Of a DNA stretch of 64,000 bases, positions 33,882-45,351 are shown piece by piece (the stretch's first letter is position 1; the number at the start of each line of letters is the position of its first letter). The position numbers and the translations under genes are program-made. The stretch comes from Methylobacterium sp. PvR107 (lineage in GTDB: Bacteria > Pseudomonadota > Alphaproteobacteria > Rhizobiales > Beijerinckiaceae). The notes beneath the pieces are model-generated. The model was given only the letters and a program-made list of their open reading frames with translations, ran no database searches and was not told the DNA's origin. The stretch covers positions 3,499,501-3,563,500 of the forward strand of contig NZ_JAFIBW010000001.1 of NCBI RefSeq assembly GCF_017833295.1, given 5' to 3'.

Positions 33882-34813
33882 CCGGCCAAAGCGTCGCGCA
33901 CTTTACTGGCGAGAACAGGTGCTCGCAGCCCGCATTTTTCCTTGAGGCACAAGGCCTCCTGCCGCGCTCGTGCGAGGAAAGCTATAGAAGGCGACTTCGG
34001 TCTTGATGTCCGATTCGAAGTTGCCGACCAAAGCCGCTGAATGGCCGAGATGGGCGCCAAGCGGCCGGCCGAATCTGGCTGACAGCCGCCGGTCTGCTTC
34101 GTAGCAGACCCGCTGCAAATGCGGACAGTCTCCTATCGACCCATGTCAGTCGCTCGGGCTGTCCTAAAGCCGCCGACCGCGTTCTCATCAGGTCTCAACA
34201 GTGCGACAGCCTGACGCAAGTTGTTACATATGTGACTTTCGCGGTGTCGGTGGCTCGGCTTAATTGGGTGCGTCGGCGACTCGTAAGTTCTGGTAGTGCC
34301 GGCCGGTGCCGCGTCGAGACTTGAGAATTTTTCGGTAGTGAGGGCGCACCATGAACATGGAAGACGTTCCGATCTGGATGAAACGCTGCATCAAACGGCG
34401 GATGGCTAGAAATACCGAGCGGAAAGTCGATATTCCGACACTGACAAGTAGCAATTCATCAAATCAGGGCTATGAAGGCCGATCGACGCTGCCGAGCAAC
34501 ATTGTTTTGTTTCCGGGATCGCTGCGCCTAAGAATACAACAGATTAAATAGACATGATCAAAGTACACTGGTCGGCGCAGGTGAAAACCAATCTCTGTGC
34601 CGCCTGATCGCGCAGCGGCGCAGAAGCCAAAGATACAGTACGCCCTAGCTGAGCTCAGCTGAGTCGGCAGCCGCGCCAGCGGTCGGGATACCTGCGTGGT
34701 GCCCCACGCGTCGCTACCGCGTGGGGTCTCGATCCCGCGCTCCGTTAGACTGACGCGCTGCACTCAACCTTTCCCTGATGTCCCAACTGTTCCACGTGTC
34801 CCAGCCGTCCCAT
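33882..34813. repeat. 930-bp gene-poor stretch with dispersed repeat
   Basis: From 33985 to 34185 lies a repeat copy: TGGCCGAGATGGGCGCCAA (34042-34060), TGGCTGACAGCCGCCGGT... (34076-34100; 22 of 25 bases match 5544-5568) and CGACCCATGTCAGTCGCTCG (34137-34156). The remainder is AT-richer than average. One ORF of 66 codons (34351-34551, MNMEDVPIWMKRCIKRRMAR) is possible but has no clear ribosome site and no recognisable family. Near 34775-34812 is a run of TCCCA words. Confidence 0.4.
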
Positions 34814-35023
34814 CAGACTGTGGATCGGCGACCAAGGCGAACCCACGCGTCCGCCTCGGGTAAAGCACTGAGATGTTTGAATTTTGGTCCGCAAAAGTGG
34901 GCACCTATTGGACGCCGATCGGCGTCCAATAGGTGCCCACCTCAGCGGAAAAAATATCCTTCACATCAAATATTTAGATGTAGCGCGAGAGTGGGTTCGC
35001 CTTGGACGCCGATCCACAGCCTG
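34814..35023. repeat. MITE-like nested inverted-repeat element (210 bp)
   Basis: The outer arms of 33 bp, 34814-34846 and 34991-35023, are inverted copies with 31 of 33 bases matching (CAG(A/G)CTGTGGATCGGCG...). Inside is a perfect 44-bp palindrome at 34897-34940 (GTGGGCACCTATTGG...). The palindrome shares TTGGACGCCGATC with the right arm. There is no coding sequence inside. The form fits a non-autonomous transposon or a recombination/replication hairpin. Confidence 0.6.
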
Positions 35024-35322
35024 CCCGCCGATGATCCGCTGGACTATGCTTGCTACAGCGGTCGAGTTCGACGGCGAGAGCTTGAGCGTGTTGCCGCCCG
35101 CGAGCACGGCCGCATCAGCTGCATTCTGCATCTGGCTCCGACGATAGAGCTCGGCTGCGTATTCCGGTGAAGGTGATGGGCTGTTCCGGCCGATGGTGAT
35201 CATCGGTTCCGGCGTTCGTGATGGCCGAGGACGCCCCCAGGACGGGCTCGATCGGCGACGCGACTGCCTCTCTCACTGACGGTTGTTGTGTGCGCCGGCA
35301 GAGTCGTGCCGGTCAAGGTCGT

Positions 35323-36069
35323 TCAAGCCTCGTTCGTCTCCCGTGCGCCGCGTTTGCGCAGGCTCTCGCCCCGGAGCTCGATGCGATGGGCGGTGTGAAG
35401 AACACGGTCCAAGATCGCGTCGGCCAAGGTGGGGTCACCCACGACGTCGTGCCAAGCTGAGATCGGAACTTGGCTGGTGATCAGCAGCGAGCCGCGATCG
35501 TAGCGGTCGTCGACGATCTCCAGAAGGTCGCGCCTCTGCTCGGCGGTGAGCGGCTCGGGTCCCCAATCGTCGATGATGATCAACTGCGTGCGTTCGATCT
35601 GGGTCATGAACCGCGCCAGCCGGCCCTCGCCGCGCGCCTGGGCGAGGTCGGCAAACAGGCGCGGCGCGCGCCGGTAGACAACCGAGATCCCGTCGCGGCA
35701 GGCCTTGTGGCCGAGCGCGCAGGCCAGCCAACTCTTGCCCGTGCCGGTCGGGCCGGTGATCGCGACGTGGCGATGCTCACGGATCCATGCCCCCGTCGCG
35801 AGCGCCTGGAACAGGGAGCGGTCGAGCCCGCGCGGCGTGCGGTAGTCCACGTTCTCGACGGCCGCGGCCTGGCGCAGCTTGGCGACCTGCAGCCGGCGCG
35901 CCAAGCGGCGGTTGTCGCGCACGCTCGCCTCCCGGTCGACGAGCAAGCCGAGCCAGTCGGCATGCGGCAGCTCAGCGGCTTGCGGGTTGTTCTGCAACTC
36001 CAGCAGCGCGTCAGCCATGGCGCTGAGACCGAGCCCGCGCAGGCGCTCGGCGGTGGGATGGATCAGCAT
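35323..36069 (-). CDS. istB: IS21-family ATPase IstB, copy B
   Basis: 248-aa AAA+ helper ATPase, with Walker A ITGPTGTGKSWLACALGH, Walker B LIIIDDWGPEPL and SLLITSQVPISAWHD near the sensor region. It belongs to a different IstB subgroup from copies A, C and D (the DDWGPEPL type). The gene is intact but its istA partner is truncated, so it could act only if another IstA complements it. Confidence 0.88.
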   Translation of the reverse strand: MLIHPTAERLRGLGLSAMADALLELQNNPQAAELPHADWLGLLVDREASVRDNRRLARRLQVAKLRQAAAVENVDYRTPRGLDRSLFQALATGAWIREHRHVAITGPTGTGKSWLACALGHKACRDGISVVYRRAPRLFADLAQARGEGRLARFMTQIERTQLIIIDDWGPEPLTAEQRRDLLEIVDDRYDRGSLLITSQVPISAWHDVVGDPTLADAILDRVLHTAHRIELRGESLRKRGARETNEA

Positions 36070-36078
36070 GGTCTCTCC

Positions 36079-36669
36079 TCAATGGTAGTAGTCGGGGCCG
36101 CGGATGTTGGCGTGGACCAGGACGGGGGTGTCGTCCGTGGTGGGCAGAGCCTTCGCCTCGGACCGGTTCGTCAGGATCGCGGCCACCGAGGTGTAGGAGC
36201 GCGTGTTCAGGCAAAGCGCCCGCGCGCACGCCGCATCGACCCGCTCGGCCCCGTAGCGCTTGACCAGGCCGATGATGCCGATGGCGGAGCGGAAGCCCTG
36301 CTCCGGGTGAGGCCGCGTGCGCAGAATCACCGCGATGAGACTGGCCGCATCCGGACCGATCCGGGCGGCCTCACGCCCGATGCGCTCGAGCGTCCAGTCG
36401 CGATAGCGCCGGTGTGAACTGGGCATGTGCTCGGGCAGCGTGGTTTGCCGATGCGGACGGGTCGAGCGCAGGTGCGAGGCGACGCGCGTGCCGCGATGGA
36501 ACAGCTCGACGGTGCTCGTGGTGATGCGGGCCTCGACCTCCTGGCGCAGCAGGCCGAAGGGCACGCTGTAGAAGTGGCGGGCGATCTCGACATGGTAGTC
36601 GAGCCCGACCCGGCAGCGCTTCCACTCGGCATAGGCGTAAGGCTCGTCCGGCAGCGGCGTCAGCGCCGG
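36079..36669 (-). pseudogene. istA: IS21 IstA, copy B, 3' fragment
   Basis: Only the C-terminal 195 residues or so remain, reading in frame from the junction with IS21 copy C: LTPLPDEPYAYAEWKR, VEIARHFYSVPFGLLRQEVE, TVELFHRGTRVASHLRS. This is the C-terminal domain of IstA; the catalytic DDE part is gone. The stop lies 9 bp before the istB start. Confidence 0.8.
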
Positions 36670-36736
36670 TGTAAAGGGCGGACCAATTCCAGGCCGCCGT
36701 GTCGGAGCAAAATCAGGCCACTGGCAACGTGCAGCT

Positions 36737-36776
36737 CGAACGAAGAAGGGGCCCGATCGGGCCCCTTCTTCGTTCG
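36737..36776. terminator. perfect 40-bp palindrome, probable bidirectional terminator in IS21 copy C
   Basis: CGAACGAAGAAGGGGCCCGA followed at once by its exact complement, 17 bp past the istB stop at 36793. The arms are GC-rich at the loop and A/T-containing at the base. It probably ends istAB transcription and shields against read-through. Confidence 0.6.
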
Positions 36777-37157
36777 TCGCCGATCGTAAGGGTCAGGCCG
36801 GCGGGATCTCGCCCGTCTCGGGGTCGTGAGGATCGGCGGTGGCCTGGTTTTGCTCCGCCCCTTCGGCCCGGCCGCGCCGGCTGCGGGAAGTTTTGAGGCG
36901 GTAGCTGTTGCCGTTCAGGCTCAGGATGCTGACGTGGTGGGTCAGCCGGTCGAGCAGCGCGCCCGTGAGCCGTTCCGAGCCCAGAACTGACGTCCAGTCC
37001 TCAAACGGGAGGTTCGTGCAGCGCGGCAATCAGGATGAGACCAGCGCGTCAATCAAGATGAGAGGAACCGCCGATCTGATGACGCAAGGAGGGCAGAGCC
37101 CGACCGGAGGCATCGGATCGGCGTCGGCGTGACCTTCAGGGGCACGTCGTCTGGTGA

Positions 37158-39544
<2,387 letters not shown>

Positions 39545-40295
39545 CGCTCCGCGACACGAACCTGACCCGACGCCACCTTGCGCCGGTCGATCGACCCGCT
39601 CATCATCAACCCGCCGCGACACCGGTCACTCATCCTGATTGTCGCTGACATCTCATCCAGATCGCCGCGCTACAGGTTCGAGGTCACCACGGTCGAGCCA
39701 CGCTCGTAGCGCTGCGAGAAGACCTCAAACAGCAACTCCGCCCCCGTCGACGACAGCGGCACGTAGCCGAGTTCGTCGACGATCAGGAGCTTGACCGCGG
39801 CTAGTTCGCGCTGAAGCCGGAGCAGACGACGCTCGTCGCGCGCCTCCAGGAGTTGGTTGACCAGCGAGGCCGCGGTGGTGAACGTGACCGAGAAGCCCTT
39901 CTGGCAAGCCGCCAAGCCGAGAGCCAAGGCGATGTGGGTCTTGCCAGTGCCCGAGTTGCCAAGTGCGATGACGTTCTCCCGGCCGAGGATGTAGCCACAG
40001 CGGGCCAGTTCCAGCACGAGCATCTTGTTCAGGCTCGGGATCGCGGCAAAGTCGAACGTGTCGAGGCTCTTCACCGCCGGGAAGCGCGCCGCCCGGATGC
40101 GGCGCTCGACCATGCGCCGCTCACGGTCGATCAGCTCCAGTTCAACCAGCCGCAACAGGTAGCGCGAGTGGTCCAGGCCGCTCTGAGCGCACTCGCGGGC
40201 AACCTTGTCGTACTCGCGCAGCACCGTGGGCAGCTTGAGCTGCTTGAGGTGGTGAGCCAGCAGGACGCCCGGCGTGGTCTCGTCGCGCGCCGGGC

Positions 40296-41795
40296 TCATG
40301 CGGCCACCTCCGGCACCAGCACGGCATAGTCGGCAGCCACGGTGGTCCGCACCGTGGTTCTGGGCAGGTGCGGATAGGCTGCCAGGTCGAGCCGGGGCGG
40401 TCGGTGCTCGAGTCGGGCCAGCGCAATCAGCTTGACCGCATCGAAGCCGATCGCCCCGAGCCGGATCGCCTCCGCGACGGCTGCGGCCACCACGTCCTTG
40501 GGCATCGCCTCCATCAGGCGCAGCACCTGGATGAACTCGCGCTTGCCCCGGTTGCCCATGCGCGCCTCCAGGAGATGGCGCAGGTGCTGGAACGCCTCGG
40601 GCAGATCCCAGTCCTGGAGGGCCGCCGCTTGGTCGAGGGCGTTCGGCTTGGTCTCGATCAGCGCGAGGTAGTGCAGCGGCTCGGAGACGAACACGCCGGT
40701 GCCGTAGCTGCGTTCGTGCCGGGCGATCTCGATCCCGCCGCACAGGATCACGACCTCGTCGACGAAGCCCTTCACCAGCACGTCCCGGAAGCCGTAGGCG
40801 GTGGGCACCGAGTAGTCGTTGCCGTGATAGCGCACCAGCGCGGTCGAGGAGACACGACCAGCCCGCTTCTCGCACGGCTCCAGCGGGACCGCCGGCAGGG
40901 CGCGCAGGACCGCACGGTCGGCCACGAGCCGCGTACCGATGAGCTCGGCAGACCGACCGGCACACTCATCCTGCCGGACTCGGCAGCGTCGCTCCAGATC
41001 AGCGTTCAGCGCCTCGAACGAAGCTGCCTCCGGAGCCGGGGTCATGAAGTTGGACCGGGCGAACTTGACCAGCCCTTCGACTTTGCCCTTGTCGTTGCCC
41101 CTGCCCGGACGGCCGAAGCGGTCGCGGAACAGGTAGTGGCTCACCAACTCGGTGAAGGCGCGCGTGCGCTCGCGCTGCCCGTCACCGCAGATCTTGGCGA
41201 CCGCGATCTTCGTGTTGTCGTACAGGATCGACAGCGGCACGCCCGTGAAGAAGGCGAAGGCGGCGACGTGCCCGTCGAGGAACGCCTCGGTGGTCTCCCG
41301 CGGATATGCCTTCACGAAGCAGGCGTCGGAGTGCGGCAGGTCCATGCAGAAGAAATGGATCTTGCGACGCACGCCGCCGATCGTGGCCACCGCCTCGCCG
41401 AAGTCAACCTGGGCATGGCCAGGCGGGTGGGCCAGCGGCACGAAGGTCTCCCGCCCCTGCGATCGGCAGATCCGCACGTGGTCCTTCACCACCGTGTAGC
41501 CGCCGGCATAGCCGTGCTCGTCGCGTAAACGCTCGAAGATCCGCTTGGCCGTGTGCCGCTGCTTGATCGGCGCGCTTCGGTCCGTTTCCAGGATGGCCGT
41601 GATCACCGGCAGAAGAGGCCCAAGCTTCGGCTTCTCGACCGGCTTCGAGCGCGTATAGCCCGGCGGCAGGGAGAACCGGCACATCTTGGCGATCGTCTCT
41701 CGGCTCAGCCCGAACACTCGAGCCGCCTCACGCCGAGAGTTGCCCTCGATAAACACGAACTGCCGAACGGCCGCGTAGACTTCCACGGCAAACAT
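40296..41795 (-). CDS. istA: IS21-family transposase IstA, copy C
   Basis: 499 aa from the ATG at 41795, preceded by GAGGAGC. The HTH is SRREAARVFGLSRETIAKM and the catalytic residues lie in HAQVDFGEAVA, SILYDNTKIAVA and NDKGKVEGLVKFAR. The stop overlaps the istB start by 4 bp. It is full length, but the partner istB is broken by copy D. Confidence 0.9.
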   Translation of the reverse strand: MFAVEVYAAVRQFVFIEGNSRREAARVFGLSRETIAKMCRFSLPPGYTRSKPVEKPKLGPLLPVITAILETDRSAPIKQRHTAKRIFERLRDEHGYAGGYTVVKDHVRICRSQGRETFVPLAHPPGHAQVDFGEAVATIGGVRRKIHFFCMDLPHSDACFVKAYPRETTEAFLDGHVAAFAFFTGVPLSILYDNTKIAVAKICGDGQRERTRAFTELVSHYLFRDRFGRPGRGNDKGKVEGLVKFARSNFMTPAPEAASFEALNADLERRCRVRQDECAGRSAELIGTRLVADRAVLRALPAVPLEPCEKRAGRVSSTALVRYHGNDYSVPTAYGFRDVLVKGFVDEVVILCGGIEIARHERSYGTGVFVSEPLHYLALIETKPNALDQAAALQDWDLPEAFQHLRHLLEARMGNRGKREFIQVLRLMEAMPKDVVAAAVAEAIRLGAIGFDAVKLIALARLEHRPPRLDLAAYPHLPRTTVRTTVAADYAVLVPEVAA

Positions 41796-41902
41796 CCCCA
41801 GCTCCTCTCGAAAGAGAAGCTTCTCCACTGGCCGGCTTTTACGCCGCCCGCATCAGCACGACGCCGACGCTCCAGTGGATGGTTTTGTCACCGCCCTACA
41901 CA

Positions 41903-41947
41903 CTCATAACCTGAAGGTCACAGGTTCAAATCCTGTCCCCGTAACCA
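41903..41947 (+). other. 3' fragment of a CAT-anticodon (initiator-Met-like) tRNA; likely att site remnant
   Basis: The 45 bases begin in the anticodon loop (CTCATAA, anticodon CAT), continue through the 3' strand of the anticodon stem (CCTGA) and the variable loop AGGTC, and include a complete T arm (ACAGG-TTCAAAT-CCTGT). They end with the 3' acceptor strand CCCCGTA, discriminator A and CCA. The 5' half is absent: the preceding base is the end of IS21 copy C. A real terminator follows. This is the usual trace of an island integrated in the 3' end of a tRNA gene. Confidence 0.75.
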
Positions 41948-41957
41948 ACGTCACCTG

Positions 41958-41995
41958 AAAAAGCCCGCCGCGCCAACCGCGCAGCGGGCTTTTTT
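41958..41995. terminator. Rho-independent terminator, bidirectional
   Basis: AAAAAGCCCGC (41958-41968) and GCGGGCTTTTTT (41984-41995) form a GC-rich hairpin with a T run on each strand. It ends the former tRNA gene rightward and the Suv3-like helicase gene leftward. Confidence 0.85.
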
Positions 41996-42014
41996 CATGC
42001 CCGGATGCCGCGTT

Positions 42015-44159
42015 TCACCGCGCCCCGCCACTCCGCCGGCTGCGCCGCTCCGCCTTGCGGGTCGCGGTCTCGCGCAGGTGCTGCTCGATGGCGTCGTTGG
42101 CGTGGCCGCGCATGTGGCGGATCGCCTCCACGTCGTCGAAGGTCTCGGGGAAGCGCCGGGACAGCCAGAGATAGGCGCTGGCGAGCTTCACGGTCCGCTC
42201 CTGGTAGTCGAGCGCGCCCGCGAGGTTGCCGCGCAGCGCCGGGACCGTGAGGCCGGCGGCCCGGGCTTGGCACCAACGCTCCAGCAGCCCCATGGCGATC
42301 TCGTCGCGCCGGTCGATCGGGCAGACCGAGAAGGCGAATTTCTCCTCGATCGGCAGCCGCGCCCGGTCGACGATCCGGGCGACGTCGAGCACCTCCTCCA
42401 GGGCCGAGGGCTGGAACGGCGAGCCCGCGTAGAAGGTCGCCCGGGCGAAGTGCGTCAGCACCTCGTACAGGCTGTGCGTGCGCATCTCCTCGGCGACCGA
42501 GCGGATCGCCCCGAGATCCGGGCGGACGAAGAAGCGCGTGTCGGCCGCCGGCGCCGTCGGGGCGCCCGAGAGAGCGGTCCGGATCGGCTCGGCGGCATAC
42601 GGGTCGGTCGCCGCCACGTAGCCGACATCCTGATGGCCGTAGCGGCCGGCCCGGCCGGCGATCTGCCGGATCTCCGAATGGGTCAGCGCCCGCTCGGCGG
42701 TCCCGTCCCACTTGCGCACCGCCGAGAACACGATCCGCTTGAGCGGCCCGAGATTGAGCCCCATGCCGATCGCGTCGGTGGTCACCAGCACGTTGGCCTC
42801 GCCGGAGCGGAAGCGCGCGGCCTCGGCGCGGCGGACCTCCGGCGACAGGGCGCCGTAGATCGTCGCGACCCGGTGGCCCCGCGCCACGAGGATTTCGCGG
42901 TTCTCGTGCACGGCCCGGCGGGAGAAGGCCACGACCGCGTCGCCGGCCTCGACCTTCTCCAGGGGCACCGGCTCCTCGATGAGCAGGAGCGGCGACTTGC
43001 GGGTGAAGGGGATCACCTCCAGGGACTCGTTGGCGGCCTCGGCGGCGCGGCGGACATACGACAGGGCGTCGTCGGAGCCGCAGACGATCACGGTCTTGGC
43101 GGCGACGCCGAACAGCGCGTTGGTCCAGGCCCAGCCGCGGTCGGGATCCGACAGCATCTGGATCTCGTCGATCACCGCGACGTCGATCGGTCGGGTCAGG
43201 TCGACGGTCTCGATGGTGCGGGCGGTGTGGGTCGGGTTGGCCTCGCCCAGCACCTCCTCGCCGGTGATCATGCCGGCGCGCAAGCCCCGCTCCCGCAGGG
43301 TCTCGTAATTCTCCAGCGCCAGGAGCCGGAGCGGCGCGAGGTAGGCCCCGGTCTCGGCCGCCGTCAGATGCTGGAGGGCCGCGTAGGTCTTGCCGGAATT
43401 GGTCGGCCCCATGTGGAACAGGATTTTCCGGTTGAGGCGCCGGGCGGCGGTGAAGCGCTCGATATAGGCACCGAAGCCGACCTGATCGCGCAGGCGGCGC
43501 AGGCGCGAGCCTTCGCGCGCCACCGCCTTGGCGTGCCGACGGACGGGGGTGAGCGTGTCGTTGAGGCCGCGGGCGAGCTTCGGGCCGTAGGTGAACACCC
43601 GGGATCGGAGCGAGCGGTCCATATGGGCGATGTAGGCGGCGGCATCGGCCCCAACCTCGCGCAGGTCGACGAGGAGCTGTGCCCGCAGCCGGTCGACGGG
43701 CTTGTGCAGGGCGCGCGTGGCCTGGAGGGCCGTTCGCGCCACCGCCTCGCGTAAGGGCTCCAGGCGGTGCGCCGGGTCGTTCCGGGCCGCCATGCGGGTG
43801 AGGATCTCGGCCGCCTCCGGCTCGGGGGCCATGTCGACGCGCAGGTCGAGGCGGCCGTTGTCGAGGAGCGGGATCTCGGTCCGGATCAGCCAGGTGATGC
43901 GGTGGTCCTTGGTCACCACGGCCCGGAGGGCGGGGATCGCCTTCCGGATCGCCGGGATGCCGGTCTCCGCGAAGACCCGGGCCGCCTGCATCTCGCGCAA
44001 GGCGCCGGCGACGCGCTCGTCCGCCACCTCGGCGCCGTAGTCGGGCAGCGCGAGATGGGTGAGGAGCCGGTCGAGGTCGACCGCGTCGGGGGACAGGCCG
44101 AGCCGGTCGACGGATTCGATCAGGCTCTCGATCGTCGGACGAAGACGCTTGCGCGCCAT
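42015..44159 (-). CDS. Suv3-like SF2 helicase
   Basis: 714-aa superfamily 2 helicase of the mitochondrial Suv3/alphaproteobacterial type. A long N-terminal helical region (1-245) is followed by motif I HMGPTNSGKTYAALQHL, motif II AVIDEIQMLSD, motif III VCGSDDALSYV, and motifs V-VI TTDAIGMGLNLG and EIRQIAGRAGRYG. A C-terminal Suv3 domain has a basic tail. Suv3 unwinds RNA during RNA turnover; bacterial homologues probably do similar RNA work in the cytoplasm. Terminated by the hairpin at 41958-41995. Confidence 0.85.
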   Translation of the reverse strand: MARKRLRPTIESLIESVDRLGLSPDAVDLDRLLTHLALPDYGAEVADERVAGALREMQAARVFAETGIPAIRKAIPALRAVVTKDHRITWLIRTEIPLLDNGRLDLRVDMAPEPEAAEILTRMAARNDPAHRLEPLREAVARTALQATRALHKPVDRLRAQLLVDLREVGADAAAYIAHMDRSLRSRVFTYGPKLARGLNDTLTPVRRHAKAVAREGSRLRRLRDQVGFGAYIERFTAARRLNRKILFHMGPTNSGKTYAALQHLTAAETGAYLAPLRLLALENYETLRERGLRAGMITGEEVLGEANPTHTARTIETVDLTRPIDVAVIDEIQMLSDPDRGWAWTNALFGVAAKTVIVCGSDDALSYVRRAAEAANESLEVIPFTRKSPLLLIEEPVPLEKVEAGDAVVAFSRRAVHENREILVARGHRVATIYGALSPEVRRAEAARFRSGEANVLVTTDAIGMGLNLGPLKRIVFSAVRKWDGTAERALTHSEIRQIAGRAGRYGHQDVGYVAATDPYAAEPIRTALSGAPTAPAADTRFFVRPDLGAIRSVAEEMRTHSLYEVLTHFARATFYAGSPFQPSALEEVLDVARIVDRARLPIEEKFAFSVCPIDRRDEIAMGLLERWCQARAAGLTVPALRGNLAGALDYQERTVKLASAYLWLSRRFPETFDDVEAIRHMRGHANDAIEQHLRETATRKAERRSRRSGGAR

Positions 44160-44274
44160 GCGGTCACCTTCGGCAGAAGCGTCTCACGCCAACCCGGACG
44201 CGGTCGGGGGCGTTCCGGATCCGATCCATGCGCCGGGCGGACGAGGCGCGCCATCCCCGTATGCACGTCACCGC

Positions 44275-44365
44275 CGTCTTCGCGAGCGCAGCGAAGCCAT
44301 CCCGTCGGCGCCATGCCGGCCGAGGTCGGGCTGCCCTGGGTCGCTTCGCTGCGCTGGCGAAGACG
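44275..44365. repeat. REP-like inverted repeat pair
   Basis: CGTCTTCGCGAGCGCAGCGA (44275-44294) and, inverted at 44344-44365, the same with one change. They are separated by about 47 bp between the helicase gene and the LysR gene. A common intergenic palindromic unit of high-GC alphaproteobacteria. Confidence 0.6.
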
Positions 44366-44370
44366 GGACG

Positions 44371-45258
44371 TCACGGTTGCCGGGCCGCCTCGGCGAGCCA
44401 GCCGCAGAAGGCCCGCACCGCCGGATCCTCCGCCCGGGGCTCCGGGACGTAGGTGTAGTAGCTCCGCGCCGGCAGGGCGGGGCCCGCGAAGGGCAGGGTC
44501 AGGCGGCCGGCCGCCACGTCGTCGGCGATCAGCCGCTCGGGCCCCATGGCGACGCCGAGCCCGTCGAGGGCGGCCTGAAGGGTCAGGTAGAAATGCTCCA
44601 GCGTCACCGTGGCCTGCGGCGCCAGGTCCGGGACGCCCGCCGCCCGCAGCCAGTCCGGCCAGACCCGCGGCAGCGTTGCCGCGTGCAGCAGCGTGTGCTG
44701 CCGGAGATCCTCCGGCACCTGGAGCGGCAGCCGCCGCAGCAGGTCCGGGCTGCAGACCGGGATGCGCCGCTCGGACAGGAACGGCTCGGCGCGATGGCCC
44801 GGGCGTTGATCCGGACCGCCGCGAATGGCGACATCGAACGGGTCCGCGAGCTGCGCCAGGGGCACGTTCGAGGTCGTCAGCCGCACCTCGATCGACGGGT
44901 TGGCCACCTGGAAGCCGGACAGGCGCGGGATCAGCCAGCGCAGGGTGAAGGTGGCGAGTGCGTTCACGTGCAGCAGGCGCGGTCGGCCACGCTCGGCCTG
45001 GCGGGCCGTGGCCAGGGCGATGCGGTCGAGGGCGGCGCCGATCTCGGTGGCGTAGGCGCTGCCGGCCTCGGTGAGGGCCACGCGCCGGTTGTGGCGCTCG
45101 AACAGCGGCACCCCGAGCCAGGCCTCCAGCGTCTGGACGTGCCGGCTGACCGCGCCGTGGGTCACCCGCAGCTCGTCGGCCGCCCGGGTGAAGCTCCCGT
45201 GCCGCGCGGCCGCCTCGAAGGCTTTCACGGCGTTGAGCGGTGGCAGACGGCGATGCAC
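44371..45258 (-). CDS. LysR-family regulator (GcvA-like)
   Basis: 295-aa LysR regulator: PPLNAVKAFEAAARHGSFTR and the recognition helix RVTHGAVSRHVQTLEAWLG, then a GcvA-like effector domain (LPRVWPDWLRAAG region). Divergent from the MFS gene at 45352 with 93 bp between, so it probably controls that exporter. Confidence 0.9.
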   Translation of the reverse strand: MHRRLPPLNAVKAFEAAARHGSFTRAADELRVTHGAVSRHVQTLEAWLGVPLFERHNRRVALTEAGSAYATEIGAALDRIALATARQAERGRPRLLHVNALATFTLRWLIPRLSGFQVANPSIEVRLTTSNVPLAQLADPFDVAIRGGPDQRPGHRAEPFLSERRIPVCSPDLLRRLPLQVPEDLRQHTLLHAATLPRVWPDWLRAAGVPDLAPQATVTLEHFYLTLQAALDGLGVAMGPERLIADDVAAGRLTLPFAGPALPARSYYTYVPEPRAEDPAVRAFCGWLAEAARQP

Positions 45259-45351
45259 GGGTCAGGTTTCCTCACGCGTGCGTCAACATAAGTCGTTTGT
45301 CAGCCACGAACCAGGCGGCCATCCTGTGACCGAACCACGAAGGATGGCTGG

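Larger units (their letters stand above)
35280..36669 (-). mobile_element. IS21-family element, copy B, truncated
   Basis: Complete istB plus only the 3' part of istA on the minus strand. The left end is near 35280 but cannot be fixed because the opposite terminal repeat is missing. The other side is cut at 36669/36670, where the terminal repeat of IS21 copy C begins. Confidence 0.75.

Noticed and set aside
34351..34551. 66-codon frame in AT-richer DNA
   Set aside because: No ribosome-binding site, family or conserved neighbour; kept only as a remark in the gap entry.
41997..43754. 585-codon plus-strand frame
   Set aside because: Shadow of the Suv3-like helicase, with no motifs of its own.
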